Below, in pieces: positions 53,595 through 62,660 of a DNA stretch of 64,000 bases (within the stretch, counting starts at the first letter, position 1; each line of letters starts with the position of its first letter). Position numbers and translations under genes: made by a program. The stretch is taken from the NCBI RefSeq assembly GCF_052060015.1, contig NZ_JBPODZ010000006.1, positions 124,001-188,000 of the forward strand. Direction: 5' to 3'. The notes below the pieces were generated by a model. The model was not told the origin of the DNA. It did no database searches and saw only the letters and a program-made list of their open reading frames with translations. Source of the stretch: Arhodomonas sp052060015 (GTDB lineage Bacteria; Pseudomonadota; Gammaproteobacteria; Nitrococcales; Nitrococcaceae).

Positions 53595-54239
53595 ATGAGC
53601 ACCACCGTACCGGTCCCCGGGGCGTGGCTCGAGGCGGAAGTGGCGCAACCGCCACGTTCCCGGGGCGTGGTGCTGTTCGCCCATGGCAGTGGCAGTAGCC
53701 GGTTCAGCCCACGAAACCAGGCCGTCGCCGCGCACCTCAACGGCGTCGGTCTGGCTACCGTCCTGCTCGATCTGCTGACCGCGGAGGAGGACGAAGAGGA
53801 CCGGGTCACCCGGGCCTACCGCTTCGATATCCCGCTTCTGGCCGAGCGCCTGGTCGGGGCTGTGGATTGGGTGGCGCGATCCCCGGAGCTCGCGGACCTG
53901 CCCGTGGGTTGCTTCGGTGCCAGTACCGGGGCCGCGGCGGCGCTCATCGCCGCGGCACGCCGACCGGCGGGTGTGTCGGCGGTGGTCTCCCGGGGTGGCC
54001 GGCCGGATCTCGCCGATGCCTATCTGCCGGCGGTCAAGGCGCCGACCCTGCTGATCGTCGGCGGCAACGACCCGGAAGTCCTCGCCCTCAACCGGGACGC
54101 GGCGGAACGGATCGGGGGGCCGGTACGTGTGGAGGTGGTTGCCGGGGCCACCCATCTCTTCGAGGAGCCGGGTGCCCTCGATCAGGTGGCCCGCCTGGCC
54201 GGCGACTGGTTCCTGGACTGTGTCTCACCCGCGCGTTGA
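53595..54239 (+). CDS. alpha/beta hydrolase, dienelactone hydrolase-like
   Basis: A 214-residue alpha/beta hydrolase. FAHGSGSSRFSPRN is the oxyanion loop. The nucleophile elbow is GASTG (Ser110). The acid is in IVGGNDPEV and the His in AGATHLFEE, so the triad is complete. The family includes dienelactone hydrolases and small carboxylesterases. It starts 14 bases after the phasin stop, so it is probably cotranscribed; a role with hydroxyacid esters is possible. Confidence 0.85.
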   Translation: MSTTVPVPGAWLEAEVAQPPRSRGVVLFAHGSGSSRFSPRNQAVAAHLNGVGLATVLLDLLTAEEDEEDRVTRAYRFDIPLLAERLVGAVDWVARSPELADLPVGCFGASTGAAAALIAAARRPAGVSAVVSRGGRPDLADAYLPAVKAPTLLIVGGNDPEVLALNRDAAERIGGPVRVEVVAGATHLFEEPGALDQVARLAGDWFLDCVSPAR

Positions 54240-54320
54240 CCCTCGGCGTGCGTCCCGGGGTTACGTCGCCGCCGCGCTCGGGTAGCATGTCGGTGCATAC
54301 CGTGAGCGAAGGCATGGGCC

Positions 54321-54764
54321 GTGAAGATCTGGGTGGACGCCGACGCCTGTCCAGGGGCGATCAAGGAGATCCTTTTCCGCGCTGCGGAGCGTACCGGGGT
54401 GATGGTCACCCTTGTGGCCAACCAGCCGATGCGGGTGCCGCGCTCGCGCCATGTCCAGGCGCTGCAGGTCTCCCCCGGCTTCGATGTGGCCGACAACGAG
54501 ATCGTCCGCCGCGTGGAGGCCGGTGATCTGGTAATCACCAGCGACATCCCCCTCGCCGCCGAGGTGCTCGAGCGTGGCGGCCACGTCATCACCCCGCGGG
54601 GCGAGCGCTATACCGATGCGACCATCCGGGCACGCCTGACCATGCGGGACTTCATGGAGACGTTGCGTGCCAGCGGCGTAGATACTGGCGGCCCCCCGGC
54701 GCTCAGCCAAGCCGACCGCCGGGCCTTTGCCAACCAGCTCGATCGGCTTCTCGCGGCGAGATAG
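54321..54764 (+). CDS. YaiI/YqxD family protein (DUF188)
   Basis: A 147-residue protein of UPF0178/DUF188. MKIWVDADACPGAIKEILFRAAER and NEIVRRVEAGDLVITSDIPLAAEVLERGG are family hallmarks, and the conserved Asp residues suggest a PIN-like nuclease fold. The start is GTG at 54321 with AAGG upstream. Function unknown in the family. The 182-base leader of the helicase gene follows it. Confidence 0.92.
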   Translation: MKIWVDADACPGAIKEILFRAAERTGVMVTLVANQPMRVPRSRHVQALQVSPGFDVADNEIVRRVEAGDLVITSDIPLAAEVLERGGHVITPRGERYTDATIRARLTMRDFMETLRASGVDTGGPPALSQADRRAFANQLDRLLAAR

Positions 54765-54946
54765 GGCTATGTACGTCGCAAAACTATGGTATGCTCCGCG
54801 CCGTCGATGTCCGCCGGTCGGCATCGGGTTTTCGCGGTTTTTCCCTTCCCAGGACCTGCCCGAATTCGATTTCCACTTTTCGCCTGGACCGGACCCCGAC
54901 GCCTGAATTTTGGCCGGGTGGGCAAGCCAGGAGTATTCCCCGAACA

Positions 54947-56203
54947 ATGTCTTTCAATGATCTCGGCCTTTCTGAGCCGTTGTTGCGTGCCGTGCGTGAG
55001 CAGGGCTACGACACCCCGACCCCCATCCAGGCCCGGGGCATACCCACCATCCTCGAGGGTGGGGATGTTATGGCTGCGGCCCAGACGGGCACCGGCAAGA
55101 CCGCCGGTTTCACCCTGCCGCTGCTGGAGCGCTTGATGCAGACGCGCCCCGAGCGCGGTCCGCGGCGGGTCCGCGCGCTGGTGCTCACCCCGACCCGTGA
55201 GCTCGCCGCCCAGGTCCAGGAGAGCGTGGACACCTATGGCCGGCATGTGCCCCTCAAATCCACGCCGATCTTCGGTGGCGTCTCCATGCGCCCGCAGCTG
55301 CAAGCCCTGCGCCGCGGGGTCGACATCCTCGTCGCCACCCCGGGCCGGCTGCTCGACCACCTCAATCAGGGGACCGTGGACCTCTCCTCCGTGGAGACCC
55401 TGGTGCTCGACGAGGCGGATCGCATGCTCGACATGGGCTTCCTGCCGGATATTAAGCGTGTGCTCGCGGCGCTGCCGGCGAAGCGCCAGACACTGCTGTT
55501 CTCTGCCACCTTCTCCGAGCAGATCGCCGGCATGGCCCGCGGCATGCTTCGCTCACCCACCCGCATCGAGGTGGCCCAGCGGAACACCGCGGCGGAGAGC
55601 GTCAATCAGACCGTTCATCCCGTCTCCCGCGCGGGTAAGCGCGGCCTGTTGAGCCACCTGGTCCGTGACGGCGACTGGCGGCAGGTGCTGGTGTTCACCC
55701 GCACCAAGCACGGCGCCGATCGCCTGGCGAAGCAGCTGGACCAGGACGGCCTGGCGGCATCCGCCATCCATGGCAACAAGAGCCAGGCGGCGCGTACCCG
55801 CGCGCTGGGCCAGTTCAAGCAGGGCCGCACCCGGATCCTGGTGGCGACGGATATCGCCGCACGGGGCCTGGATATCGAGCACCTTCCCCATGTGGTCAAC
55901 TTCGATCTGCCCAACGTCGCCGAGGACTATGTCCACCGCATCGGCCGCACCGGCCGGGCCGGTAAGGGCGGCGAGGCGGTGTCGCTGGTCTGCGTCGACG
56001 AGCTCAAGCTCTTGAAGGGCATCGAGAAGGTGCTCGGCGGCAGTATCCGCAAGCACACCGTGGCCGGCTTCGAGCCGGATCCCTCGGAGCGCCCGGAGCC
56101 GCTGTTCAAGAAGCCCGCCGGGCGCCGGCGCCCGCCGGAGGCCGGTCAGCGCCGTCGCGGCGGTGGCCAACGTCGGGACGCGGGGGCGTCCCGGCGCGCC
56201 TGA
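54947..56203 (+). CDS. rhlE: DEAD-box RNA helicase, RhlE type
   Basis: A 418-residue ATP-dependent RNA helicase. The Q motif GYDTPTPIQ is followed by AQTGTGKT (I), PTRELAAQ (Ia), DEAD (II), FSATF (III), VATDIAARGLDI (V) and HRIGRTGR (VI). The C-terminal ~35 residues are Arg/Gly-rich and basic, as in RhlE. The ATG at 54947 is where homology begins; an in-frame extension to 54791 has no helicase sequence. The 182-base gap before the ATG has TATGCT (54790-54795) as a possible -10, which would give a leader of about 145 bases, common for cold-inducible helicase genes. Confidence 0.93.
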   Translation: MSFNDLGLSEPLLRAVREQGYDTPTPIQARGIPTILEGGDVMAAAQTGTGKTAGFTLPLLERLMQTRPERGPRRVRALVLTPTRELAAQVQESVDTYGRHVPLKSTPIFGGVSMRPQLQALRRGVDILVATPGRLLDHLNQGTVDLSSVETLVLDEADRMLDMGFLPDIKRVLAALPAKRQTLLFSATFSEQIAGMARGMLRSPTRIEVAQRNTAAESVNQTVHPVSRAGKRGLLSHLVRDGDWRQVLVFTRTKHGADRLAKQLDQDGLAASAIHGNKSQAARTRALGQFKQGRTRILVATDIAARGLDIEHLPHVVNFDLPNVAEDYVHRIGRTGRAGKGGEAVSLVCVDELKLLKGIEKVLGGSIRKHTVAGFEPDPSERPEPLFKKPAGRRRPPEAGQRRRGGGQRRDAGASRRA

Positions 56204-56218
56204 CCGCGGCGGAAGGCC

Positions 56219-59200
56219 CTAGACGGACAGACGGCCGGCGAGTTCCCCCGGGGGCTGCGGCCGTCCGTAGTAAAAGCCCTGCGCCTGCGTGATGCCGTTC
56301 TCGGCCAGCCATTCGGCCTGCTCGGCGGTCTCCACGCCCTCCGGGAGGATGGCCAGGTCCAGGGCACGGGCCACCGCGATGATGGCGGAGACGATGGAGC
56401 GGTCGTTGTCGTCGTCCGGTAGCCCGTCGATGAAGGTCTTGTCGATCTTCAGGGTATTCACCGGGAGCTGCTTGAGATAGGCGAGCGAGCTGTAACCGGT
56501 GCCGAAGTCGTCGATGGCGAGGCGGGTGCCGGCATCCGCCAGCCGCGCCAGGTTTTCGCGGGCGTGTTCAATATCGGCGAGGAATCCCTGCTCGGTGATC
56601 TCCAGCTCCAGCCGCTCCGGATTCAGGGCGTGCCGGGCCAGCGTGGCCATGACCTGCCCCGGGAATCCGGCGGCCTGCAGCTGCGCCGGTGCCACATTGA
56701 CGCTTACCCGTGACACTGGATAACCGGCCTCGATCCACTCGGCACACTGCCGTACGGCCTCATCCAGAACCCAGTCCCCGAGGGGCACGATCAGGCCCGT
56801 TTCCTCGGCGAGGGGGATGAACTCCGCGGGGGAGAGCACGCCCCATTCCGGGTGGCGCCAGCGGACCAAGGCCTCCGCCCCGAATATCTGCCCGTCTCCA
56901 AGGGTTACCTGTGGCTGGTACCAGAGCTCCAACTGCTGCTGGTCGACCGCGACCTTGAGCGCCTCCTCCAGCTGGACCCGGCGCTGAACGCTGGCCTGAA
57001 GCTCCGCCTGGAAATACCGGACCCGGCGGCCCCCTTCCTGCTTGGCGCGATGCAGGGCGGTGGCGGCCCGGGCGAGCAGGGTGTCGGTATCCTCGCCGTC
57101 CGTGGGCGCGACAGCCACGCCGACGCTGGCGGACAGTCGCAGCACCTGATCCGCCACGGTCATGGGCTCGCGCAGGCCATCAAGTACCGCGGTGATCACC
57201 CCCGCCGTATCCCGGCTACGGTCCAGGTTCTCCAGCAGGATGAGGAACTCGTCACCGCCGCTGCGGGCGACGGTGTCGCCGGCGGCCACGGCATCCTGTA
57301 GGCGCCGCGCGGCCTGGCGCAACACCTCGTCGCCCGCCTCGGCCCCGAGGCCATCGTTAATGGCGCCGAAGCCTTCCAGATCCAGCAGCAGTACGGCCAG
57401 CCTCTCCTGGCGTCTGTCGGTGACGCTGAGGGCGTGGCCGAGCCGTTCGTGGAACAGGGCGCGATTCGGGAGCTCGGTGAGATGATCGTAATAGGTGCGG
57501 AAGGCCAGCTCCTCGCGGGTCTGGTGGGCCTCGGTGATGTCGGCGAAGACGGCGATGTAGTTCACCAGGGCGCCGGCCTCGTCGCGCACCTCGCTGATGG
57601 TCAGCCATTCCGGATAGGGCTCACCGTTCTTGCGTCGGTTCCAGATCTCCCCCTGCCAGACGCCGTTGTTATGGAGCTCGTCCCACATGCGTCGATAGAA
57701 GGCGTCGTCCTGCGCCCCGGAGTGCAGCAGCGTCGGCGTCCGTCCCCGAACCTCTTCCTCGCTGTAGCCGGTGATCCGGGTGAAGGCGCGGTTGACGGCC
57801 ACGATCCGCTGTTGTGGGTCGGTGACGACGATGCCCTCGGCGCTGTGGTCGAAGACGGTCTGCGCGAGCCGTAGCTCGGCGAGCTGGCGTTGGTGCTCGG
57901 CGCGCAATCGCAGCGCCTGGATGCCATAGGCGATGTCCGTGGCCAGCTCCTCCAGGAGGGTGATCTCCGCCGGATCGAATGCACCCGCGGTGGCGGAGTA
58001 GACGTTCAAGCTTCCCAGTACCCCCGCGTCGCCGTGGATCGGTATGGCCGCCGAGGAGGCGAGGCCGTGTCGCAGGGCCCGCTGCCGCCAGGGGGCGTAG
58101 GTCCAATCCGCGGTGATATCCCGGCTTACCTGGGAGTGGCCGGTGCGGATGGCAGTGCCGCTGGGTCCCTGGCCGGTGTCGCTGTCATCCCAGGTGACCT
58201 GCAGCTCGCGGACGTAGTCCCGGGCCGAACCGGTGACCGCCACAGGACGCACTGTGCGGGCCTCATCCTGCTCGGCCCAGCCCACCCAGGCCACGGGATA
58301 GCCGCCAACCTCCGTGAGTGCTCGGCAGACATCCTCGAGCAGGTCGGATTCGTTTTGCGCGTGGACCAGGGCGGAGTTCGCCCGGCTCAGCGAGTGGAGG
58401 GCGCGGTTGATGCGTTCCGTCTCCGCCTCCGCCGCCCGGCGCTCGGTGATGTCCCGGGCCGCTGCGAAGGCGTATTCCCGGTCGTCGTAGCGCAAATGGG
58501 TGAGCCCGACCTCGACCGGGACCAGGGTGCCGTCCTTGCGGCGGTGCTCGCTTTCGAAGCGCAGGTGGCCGCACTCGGTCAGCCGTTGCCAGTGCGCCGG
58601 CCAGGCGGAAGGAGGAAAGTTGGGATCCACGTCGGAGACGTGGAGCGTGGTGAGCTCCGCCTCGCTGTAGCCGAGGGTGGTGCAGGCGGTCTGGTTGGCG
58701 TCGATGATCTGCCCGGCGGCATTGGTCTGGAAGATCGCGTCAAAGCTGTGGGCCAGTGCGTGGCGGCTCAGACGCAGTTCCCGCTCCTGTTCGCGGATGC
58801 TGGTGAGGTCGGTGACGAAGCCGTACGAACCGGTTAGCCATCCCCGGTAATCACGCAGGCCCGTGGCGTGGATGAGCACCGGGACGCGGCGTCCGCGTCG
58901 TGAGATCAAAGTGAGCTCGTAGCGTCGCGGCCCGGGTTCGCGGTGGCGGCGGCCGGGGATTCCCTTGTCGCCGATGTGCTCCCGGAAGACCCGCTGGCCT
59001 TCGTCGTCGGTGAAACTCGCCGGATGTGCACCGATGACCTCGTCGGGCTCGCAGTCGAGCATGGCCGCCATGGCGCGGTTGACCTCCACCGTGCGCCCCT
59101 CGGCATCGATGAGCCAGAACCCCTCCTGGGCATGGTCGATGAGGGTGTGCCAGTAGTTGCTCAGCGACCGGCTGCGTCGGCCCTCGTAGGCGACCAGGGC

Positions 59201-59479
59201 CATCAGGATGGCGGTGCTTAGGGCGACGAAGGCGATGCCCTTTCCCGTCTGCCAGCGGGTGACGGTCTCGGGATCGGGCGCCAGCCACTGGACTATCGCA
59301 TCGGAGAGCAGGATCCACAGCACCCCGAAGAGTAGATAGCCACCGCCGATCACCAGGATCGCCCGTGGTGGGCCTTGGCCTTGCCACATGCTGTTCACGC
59401 CGTGCCCGCTTCCTTGTTCGGCCCATGGCAGCCCGTTGGGAAGGAAAGTCGCCGCGCGTCCCGGAGCCCCGTCCCCCAT
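56219..59479 (-). CDS. PAS-GAF-PAS-GGDEF-EAL cyclic-di-GMP protein
   Basis: A 1086-residue protein. Two helices (~38-65 and ~80-97) anchor it. Then come PAS (~110-230), PAS (~240-350), GAF (~375-530), PAS (~545-660), GGDEF (GGDEF at 741-745) and EAL (~815-1080). The GGDEF domain has LDLEGFGAINDGLGAEAGD, with Lys and His of the usual FKxxND/GH pattern changed, and the inhibitory RxxD is AAGD. The EAL domain is intact: EALVRW (Glu869), LEITE, DDFGTG, KIDK, EGVET. It is probably a phosphodiesterase with a degenerate or GTP-sensing GGDEF. AAGG precedes ATG 59479; ATG 59389 is an alternative. Confidence 0.9.
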   Translation of the reverse strand: MGDGAPGRAATFLPNGLPWAEQGSGHGVNSMWQGQGPPRAILVIGGGYLLFGVLWILLSDAIVQWLAPDPETVTRWQTGKGIAFVALSTAILMALVAYEGRRSRSLSNYWHTLIDHAQEGFWLIDAEGRTVEVNRAMAAMLDCEPDEVIGAHPASFTDDEGQRVFREHIGDKGIPGRRHREPGPRRYELTLISRRGRRVPVLIHATGLRDYRGWLTGSYGFVTDLTSIREQERELRLSRHALAHSFDAIFQTNAAGQIIDANQTACTTLGYSEAELTTLHVSDVDPNFPPSAWPAHWQRLTECGHLRFESEHRRKDGTLVPVEVGLTHLRYDDREYAFAAARDITERRAAEAETERINRALHSLSRANSALVHAQNESDLLEDVCRALTEVGGYPVAWVGWAEQDEARTVRPVAVTGSARDYVRELQVTWDDSDTGQGPSGTAIRTGHSQVSRDITADWTYAPWRQRALRHGLASSAAIPIHGDAGVLGSLNVYSATAGAFDPAEITLLEELATDIAYGIQALRLRAEHQRQLAELRLAQTVFDHSAEGIVVTDPQQRIVAVNRAFTRITGYSEEEVRGRTPTLLHSGAQDDAFYRRMWDELHNNGVWQGEIWNRRKNGEPYPEWLTISEVRDEAGALVNYIAVFADITEAHQTREELAFRTYYDHLTELPNRALFHERLGHALSVTDRRQERLAVLLLDLEGFGAINDGLGAEAGDEVLRQAARRLQDAVAAGDTVARSGGDEFLILLENLDRSRDTAGVITAVLDGLREPMTVADQVLRLSASVGVAVAPTDGEDTDTLLARAATALHRAKQEGGRRVRYFQAELQASVQRRVQLEEALKVAVDQQQLELWYQPQVTLGDGQIFGAEALVRWRHPEWGVLSPAEFIPLAEETGLIVPLGDWVLDEAVRQCAEWIEAGYPVSRVSVNVAPAQLQAAGFPGQVMATLARHALNPERLELEITEQGFLADIEHARENLARLADAGTRLAIDDFGTGYSSLAYLKQLPVNTLKIDKTFIDGLPDDDNDRSIVSAIIAVARALDLAILPEGVETAEQAEWLAENGITQAQGFYYGRPQPPGELAGRLSV

Positions 59480-59541
59480 AACCGGGTGCCTTCAGGGTAG
59501 GCCGACGTGGGGGGCAGGTCCAGAGGATCGGCGCGGTCGTG

Positions 59542-61173
59542 TTAACGCAGCGTCAGGACCACGGCCGCGAGCACCGCCAGCAGCGCGGCCCCCGTGCCCG
59601 TCCAGGCCCCAAGGCGGTCTTCCCCGCGGTGGAGCCGGCCGGCAATGCGGTCGCGCCTTTCCCGTAACAGCCGCTGCCAGGCCCGGGACGCCGGTGGCCG
59701 CGACCACGGTAGGCGCGGCGGGACCGGGAGGAGGGCGAGGAGGTCGCCAGCGGGCAGGTGAGGACCCCATGGGCGCAGACCCTGTACACGGGCCAGGACT
59801 GCGCTGGCGACCGCGGCCAGGAGCAACGGCCAAAGGGTGCCGGACAGGCCCTTGGTGACGGATGCCCCGGTCCCTGTCGCCAGGGTCCCCCAGGTCAGCG
59901 GTGCGGCGAGGGTGAGGGCGAGCATCGCCCCCGTGGCCAGCGCCATGGCTCGGGATGGTGGCCGCGGGGTCCCGGGTGGGCGTGCACAGACCAGTAGTCG
60001 CCCCATGAGCAGCGCGGTGGCGAGCGCGCTGGCGGTCAGCAGTGTCGTCGCCCAGTCGGCCCCGGTCGGGAGCTGGGCCAGGGCATCCTTGAGCACCGCC
60101 TTGGCGGCGGCCCCGCCGGTGGCGGGCAGCCCTGCCATCACCAGCGCGGCCACGGCGAGTATCACCCGGGGCGGCCACCCGCCGCTGCGCTCCAGCCACC
60201 CCGCCGCCAGGAACAGGGTGGTCTTTACCAGCGCGTGATGGACGGCGTAGGCGATCACCGCCACCTGCAACGGGTCGGCCAGTGGGGGATACCGCCATGC
60301 CAGGCCCAGCGCGGCGGCCATCACCCCCATCTGGCTGATCGACGAGTAGGCCAGTACCGTCTTGGGCCGTCGCTGGGTGATTCCCACCAATGCGGCGGCG
60401 AGGGCACCGGTGACCCCGAGCACCACCATCGTCGTTCCGGCCTCGATCGCCATGGCCTCCGGCGGCGGGAAACGCAGCCATCCCACCAGCCCCGCCTTGA
60501 TCATGGCCCCGCTCAACACGGCGCTCGCGGGCGCCGGTGCCGCGGGATGGGCCAGTGGGAGCCAAAGGTGCAGCGGTACCACACCGGCCTTGATGGCGAG
60601 CCCCGCCCAGAGGGCGGGCCAGAGCCCGGCTATGCCTCCGGCGACCCCGAGCATTCCCGCGAGCAGTGCCACCTCGCCAGCCACCGCCATGATGATGTAG
60701 ACCCGCCCCGCGTGCAGCGCCTCGTCGCTGCCGGTGTGGACGACCAGGCCGTAGCTGGCCAGGCTCATCAGCGCGAAGCAGGTATAGAAGGTCACCGGGT
60801 CCATGGCGACCAGCAGCCCCAAGTTGCCCGCCAGGGTGAGGGCGAAGAAGCCGTCGAAGCGCCAGCGCTCGGCGTCCTCGCCCAGGTAGCCGCGTCCGTG
60901 CCAGGCCGCCGCTGCCCACAGCAGTGCGGTGACCACCAGTAGCGGCCGGATCGGCCCGTCCAGACGCCACTCGGTGCCCAGCAGCAGCCCGGCGGTGTGG
61001 ATCCCGGTGCCTGAGGGCAGGAGCAGCGCGGCGGCCAGCGCCGGCACCACGGTCACCACCAGAGTGCGCGCTGCCAGCGGCCGCGTGGCCGGAATCGCGG
61101 CAAGCACTGCCCAAAGCAGGGGAACGGCGGGGATAGCAAGGAACAGCGCCTGCAGGAGTAGCCCACGGATCAT
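59542..61173 (-). CDS. complex I-like / Mrp-type proton-conducting membrane subunit (third of three)
   Basis: A 543-residue protein with about 14 helices of the NuoL/NuoM/NuoN-MrpA/MrpD fold. Channel lysines Lys195 (GLAIKAGVVPLHLWLP) and Lys226 (VLSGAMIKAG) and the AVHHALVKTTLFLAAG helix are kept. The helix-5 glutamate, essential in NuoM and MrpD, is replaced by Ala134 (YTCFALMSLASYGLVVH). A cytoplasmic basic loop (RRDRIAGRLHRGEDRLG) precedes a last helix. Its ATG overlaps the stop of the previous antiporter gene (ATGA). The substrate ion is unknown. Confidence 0.87.
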   Translation of the reverse strand: MIRGLLLQALFLAIPAVPLLWAVLAAIPATRPLAARTLVVTVVPALAAALLLPSGTGIHTAGLLLGTEWRLDGPIRPLLVVTALLWAAAAWHGRGYLGEDAERWRFDGFFALTLAGNLGLLVAMDPVTFYTCFALMSLASYGLVVHTGSDEALHAGRVYIIMAVAGEVALLAGMLGVAGGIAGLWPALWAGLAIKAGVVPLHLWLPLAHPAAPAPASAVLSGAMIKAGLVGWLRFPPPEAMAIEAGTTMVVLGVTGALAAALVGITQRRPKTVLAYSSISQMGVMAAALGLAWRYPPLADPLQVAVIAYAVHHALVKTTLFLAAGWLERSGGWPPRVILAVAALVMAGLPATGGAAAKAVLKDALAQLPTGADWATTLLTASALATALLMGRLLVCARPPGTPRPPSRAMALATGAMLALTLAAPLTWGTLATGTGASVTKGLSGTLWPLLLAAVASAVLARVQGLRPWGPHLPAGDLLALLPVPPRLPWSRPPASRAWQRLLRERRDRIAGRLHRGEDRLGAWTGTGAALLAVLAAVVLTLR

Positions 61174-62660
61174 TGGCGGTAGATCCTCGTGGCGACCAGA
61201 TCCGCCCAGGCCAGTGGGCTGACGTCGCTGCCGGCCAGCACACCGACCCCCAGCGCACCGAGGGCGGTGAAGACCGGGGGCAGGAGCAGAGTCCAGCGGG
61301 TCTCGAGCGCGCCGGCGCGGCCCTCATCGTGCCAGTGTCCCGGGACGGGCTCGCGGAACCAGGCCCGATAGAGCAGCGGCAGGAAGTACACGGCATTGAG
61401 GGCACTGCTTGCCGCCAGCACCGCGATGACCCAACCCATGCCCGCCTCCAGGGCACCGAGGCCCAAATACCACTTGGTGACGAAGCCCGCGAGCGGGGGG
61501 GTGCCGATCATCCCCAGTGCCCCTACGGTGAACGCGGCCATGGTCAGCGGCATACGACGCCCCACGCCGTCCATTTCATGGACGTGATGGATGCCCAGGG
61601 TCTCTGCCAGGTTGCCGGCGCCGAAGAACAGCGTGATCTTCATCAGGCCCTGGTGGATGATGTGGACGATGCCGCCGACCAGGGCCAGCGGTCCCGCCAT
61701 CGCCACCCCGAGGGCGATATAGGCCACCTGGCTGACGGTGGAATAGGCCAGCCGTTTCTTGAGCTCGCCCTGGCGCAGGGCCGCGATCGAGCCCCAGAGG
61801 ATGGTTACCGAGGCCACTACGGCCAGCCCCGGCAGCAGGCCCAGTGCGGCGGCGTTGCCCACCCCGTAGACATCATGGACCACGCGTACGACGCCGAAGG
61901 CGCCGGCCTTGACCACCGCCACCGCGTGGAGCAGGGCGCTCACCGGTGCCGGGGCCACCATGGCCTGGGGCAGCCAGCCGTGCAGCGGCACCAGGGCGGC
62001 CTTGACGCCGACCCCGGCGATCATCAACCAGAACGTGCCGAAGGCCGCGGTGGTGGCCAGCGCGTCCACCGCCGGCCCCGGGCCCGCCGCGAAATCCGCC
62101 GGACCCGCCAGGGTCTCGAACCACACGATCCCTAGCAGCAGCAGGGCCCCGCCGCCGAGGGTATAGCGGAGGTAGGCGGCACCGGCGCGGCGGGACTCGG
62201 CGGTGCCGCGGTGGATGACCAGCGGGTAGGTGGCAAGCGAAAGCAGCTCATAGAAAAAGAAAAAGGTCAGCAGGTTGCCCGCCAGGGCGATCCCGGCGGT
62301 GGCGGCGACACAGAGGCTGAAGAAGCCGAAGAAGCGGCTGCGGTTGGGTGAGCCCTCCAGATAGCCGATGGCGTAGATGGTGGTGAACAGCCATAGCAGC
62401 GAGGACAGCGAAAGAAAGAGCAGCGCCAGGGCGTCTACCCGCAGGACCAACTCGCGACCGGGCAGCCAGGGCAGGGCCGCCTCCAGCCGGGCGCCGTCGG
62501 CGACGAGCACCAACATCCCCACCACCAGGGCCAGCTTGAGCAGGGCCGCCCCCAGGTTCACCCGGGTACGCAGCCGCCGGTGATCCTCCGAGAGGGGAAA
62601 GATCAATAACATGGCCGCCAGCGGGATGGTGACGGCGAGGGTAGGCAGGGCGGCGGTCAC
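61170..62660 (-). CDS. complex I-like / Mrp-type antiporter subunit D (second of three)
   Basis: A 496-residue membrane protein with about 14 helices. The helix-5 Glu138 (FFFFYELLSLATYPLVIH), Lys220 (GVGVKAALVPLHGWLP) and Lys251 (LLHAVAVVKAG) form the charged channel axis, and HIIHQGLMKITLFFGAGNL is the helix-12 region. This is closest to MrpD/NuoM. The start is GTG at 62660 in a GTGA overlap with the upstream gene, with GGGGGA upstream; the longer frame to 62912 is antisense-like and not used. The tight coupling marks one operon. Confidence 0.9.
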   Translation of the reverse strand: MTAALPTLAVTIPLAAMLLIFPLSEDHRRLRTRVNLGAALLKLALVVGMLVLVADGARLEAALPWLPGRELVLRVDALALLFLSLSSLLWLFTTIYAIGYLEGSPNRSRFFGFFSLCVAATAGIALAGNLLTFFFFYELLSLATYPLVIHRGTAESRRAGAAYLRYTLGGGALLLLGIVWFETLAGPADFAAGPGPAVDALATTAAFGTFWLMIAGVGVKAALVPLHGWLPQAMVAPAPVSALLHAVAVVKAGAFGVVRVVHDVYGVGNAAALGLLPGLAVVASVTILWGSIAALRQGELKKRLAYSTVSQVAYIALGVAMAGPLALVGGIVHIIHQGLMKITLFFGAGNLAETLGIHHVHEMDGVGRRMPLTMAAFTVGALGMIGTPPLAGFVTKWYLGLGALEAGMGWVIAVLAASSALNAVYFLPLLYRAWFREPVPGHWHDEGRAGALETRWTLLLPPVFTALGALGVGVLAGSDVSPLAWADLVATRIYRQ

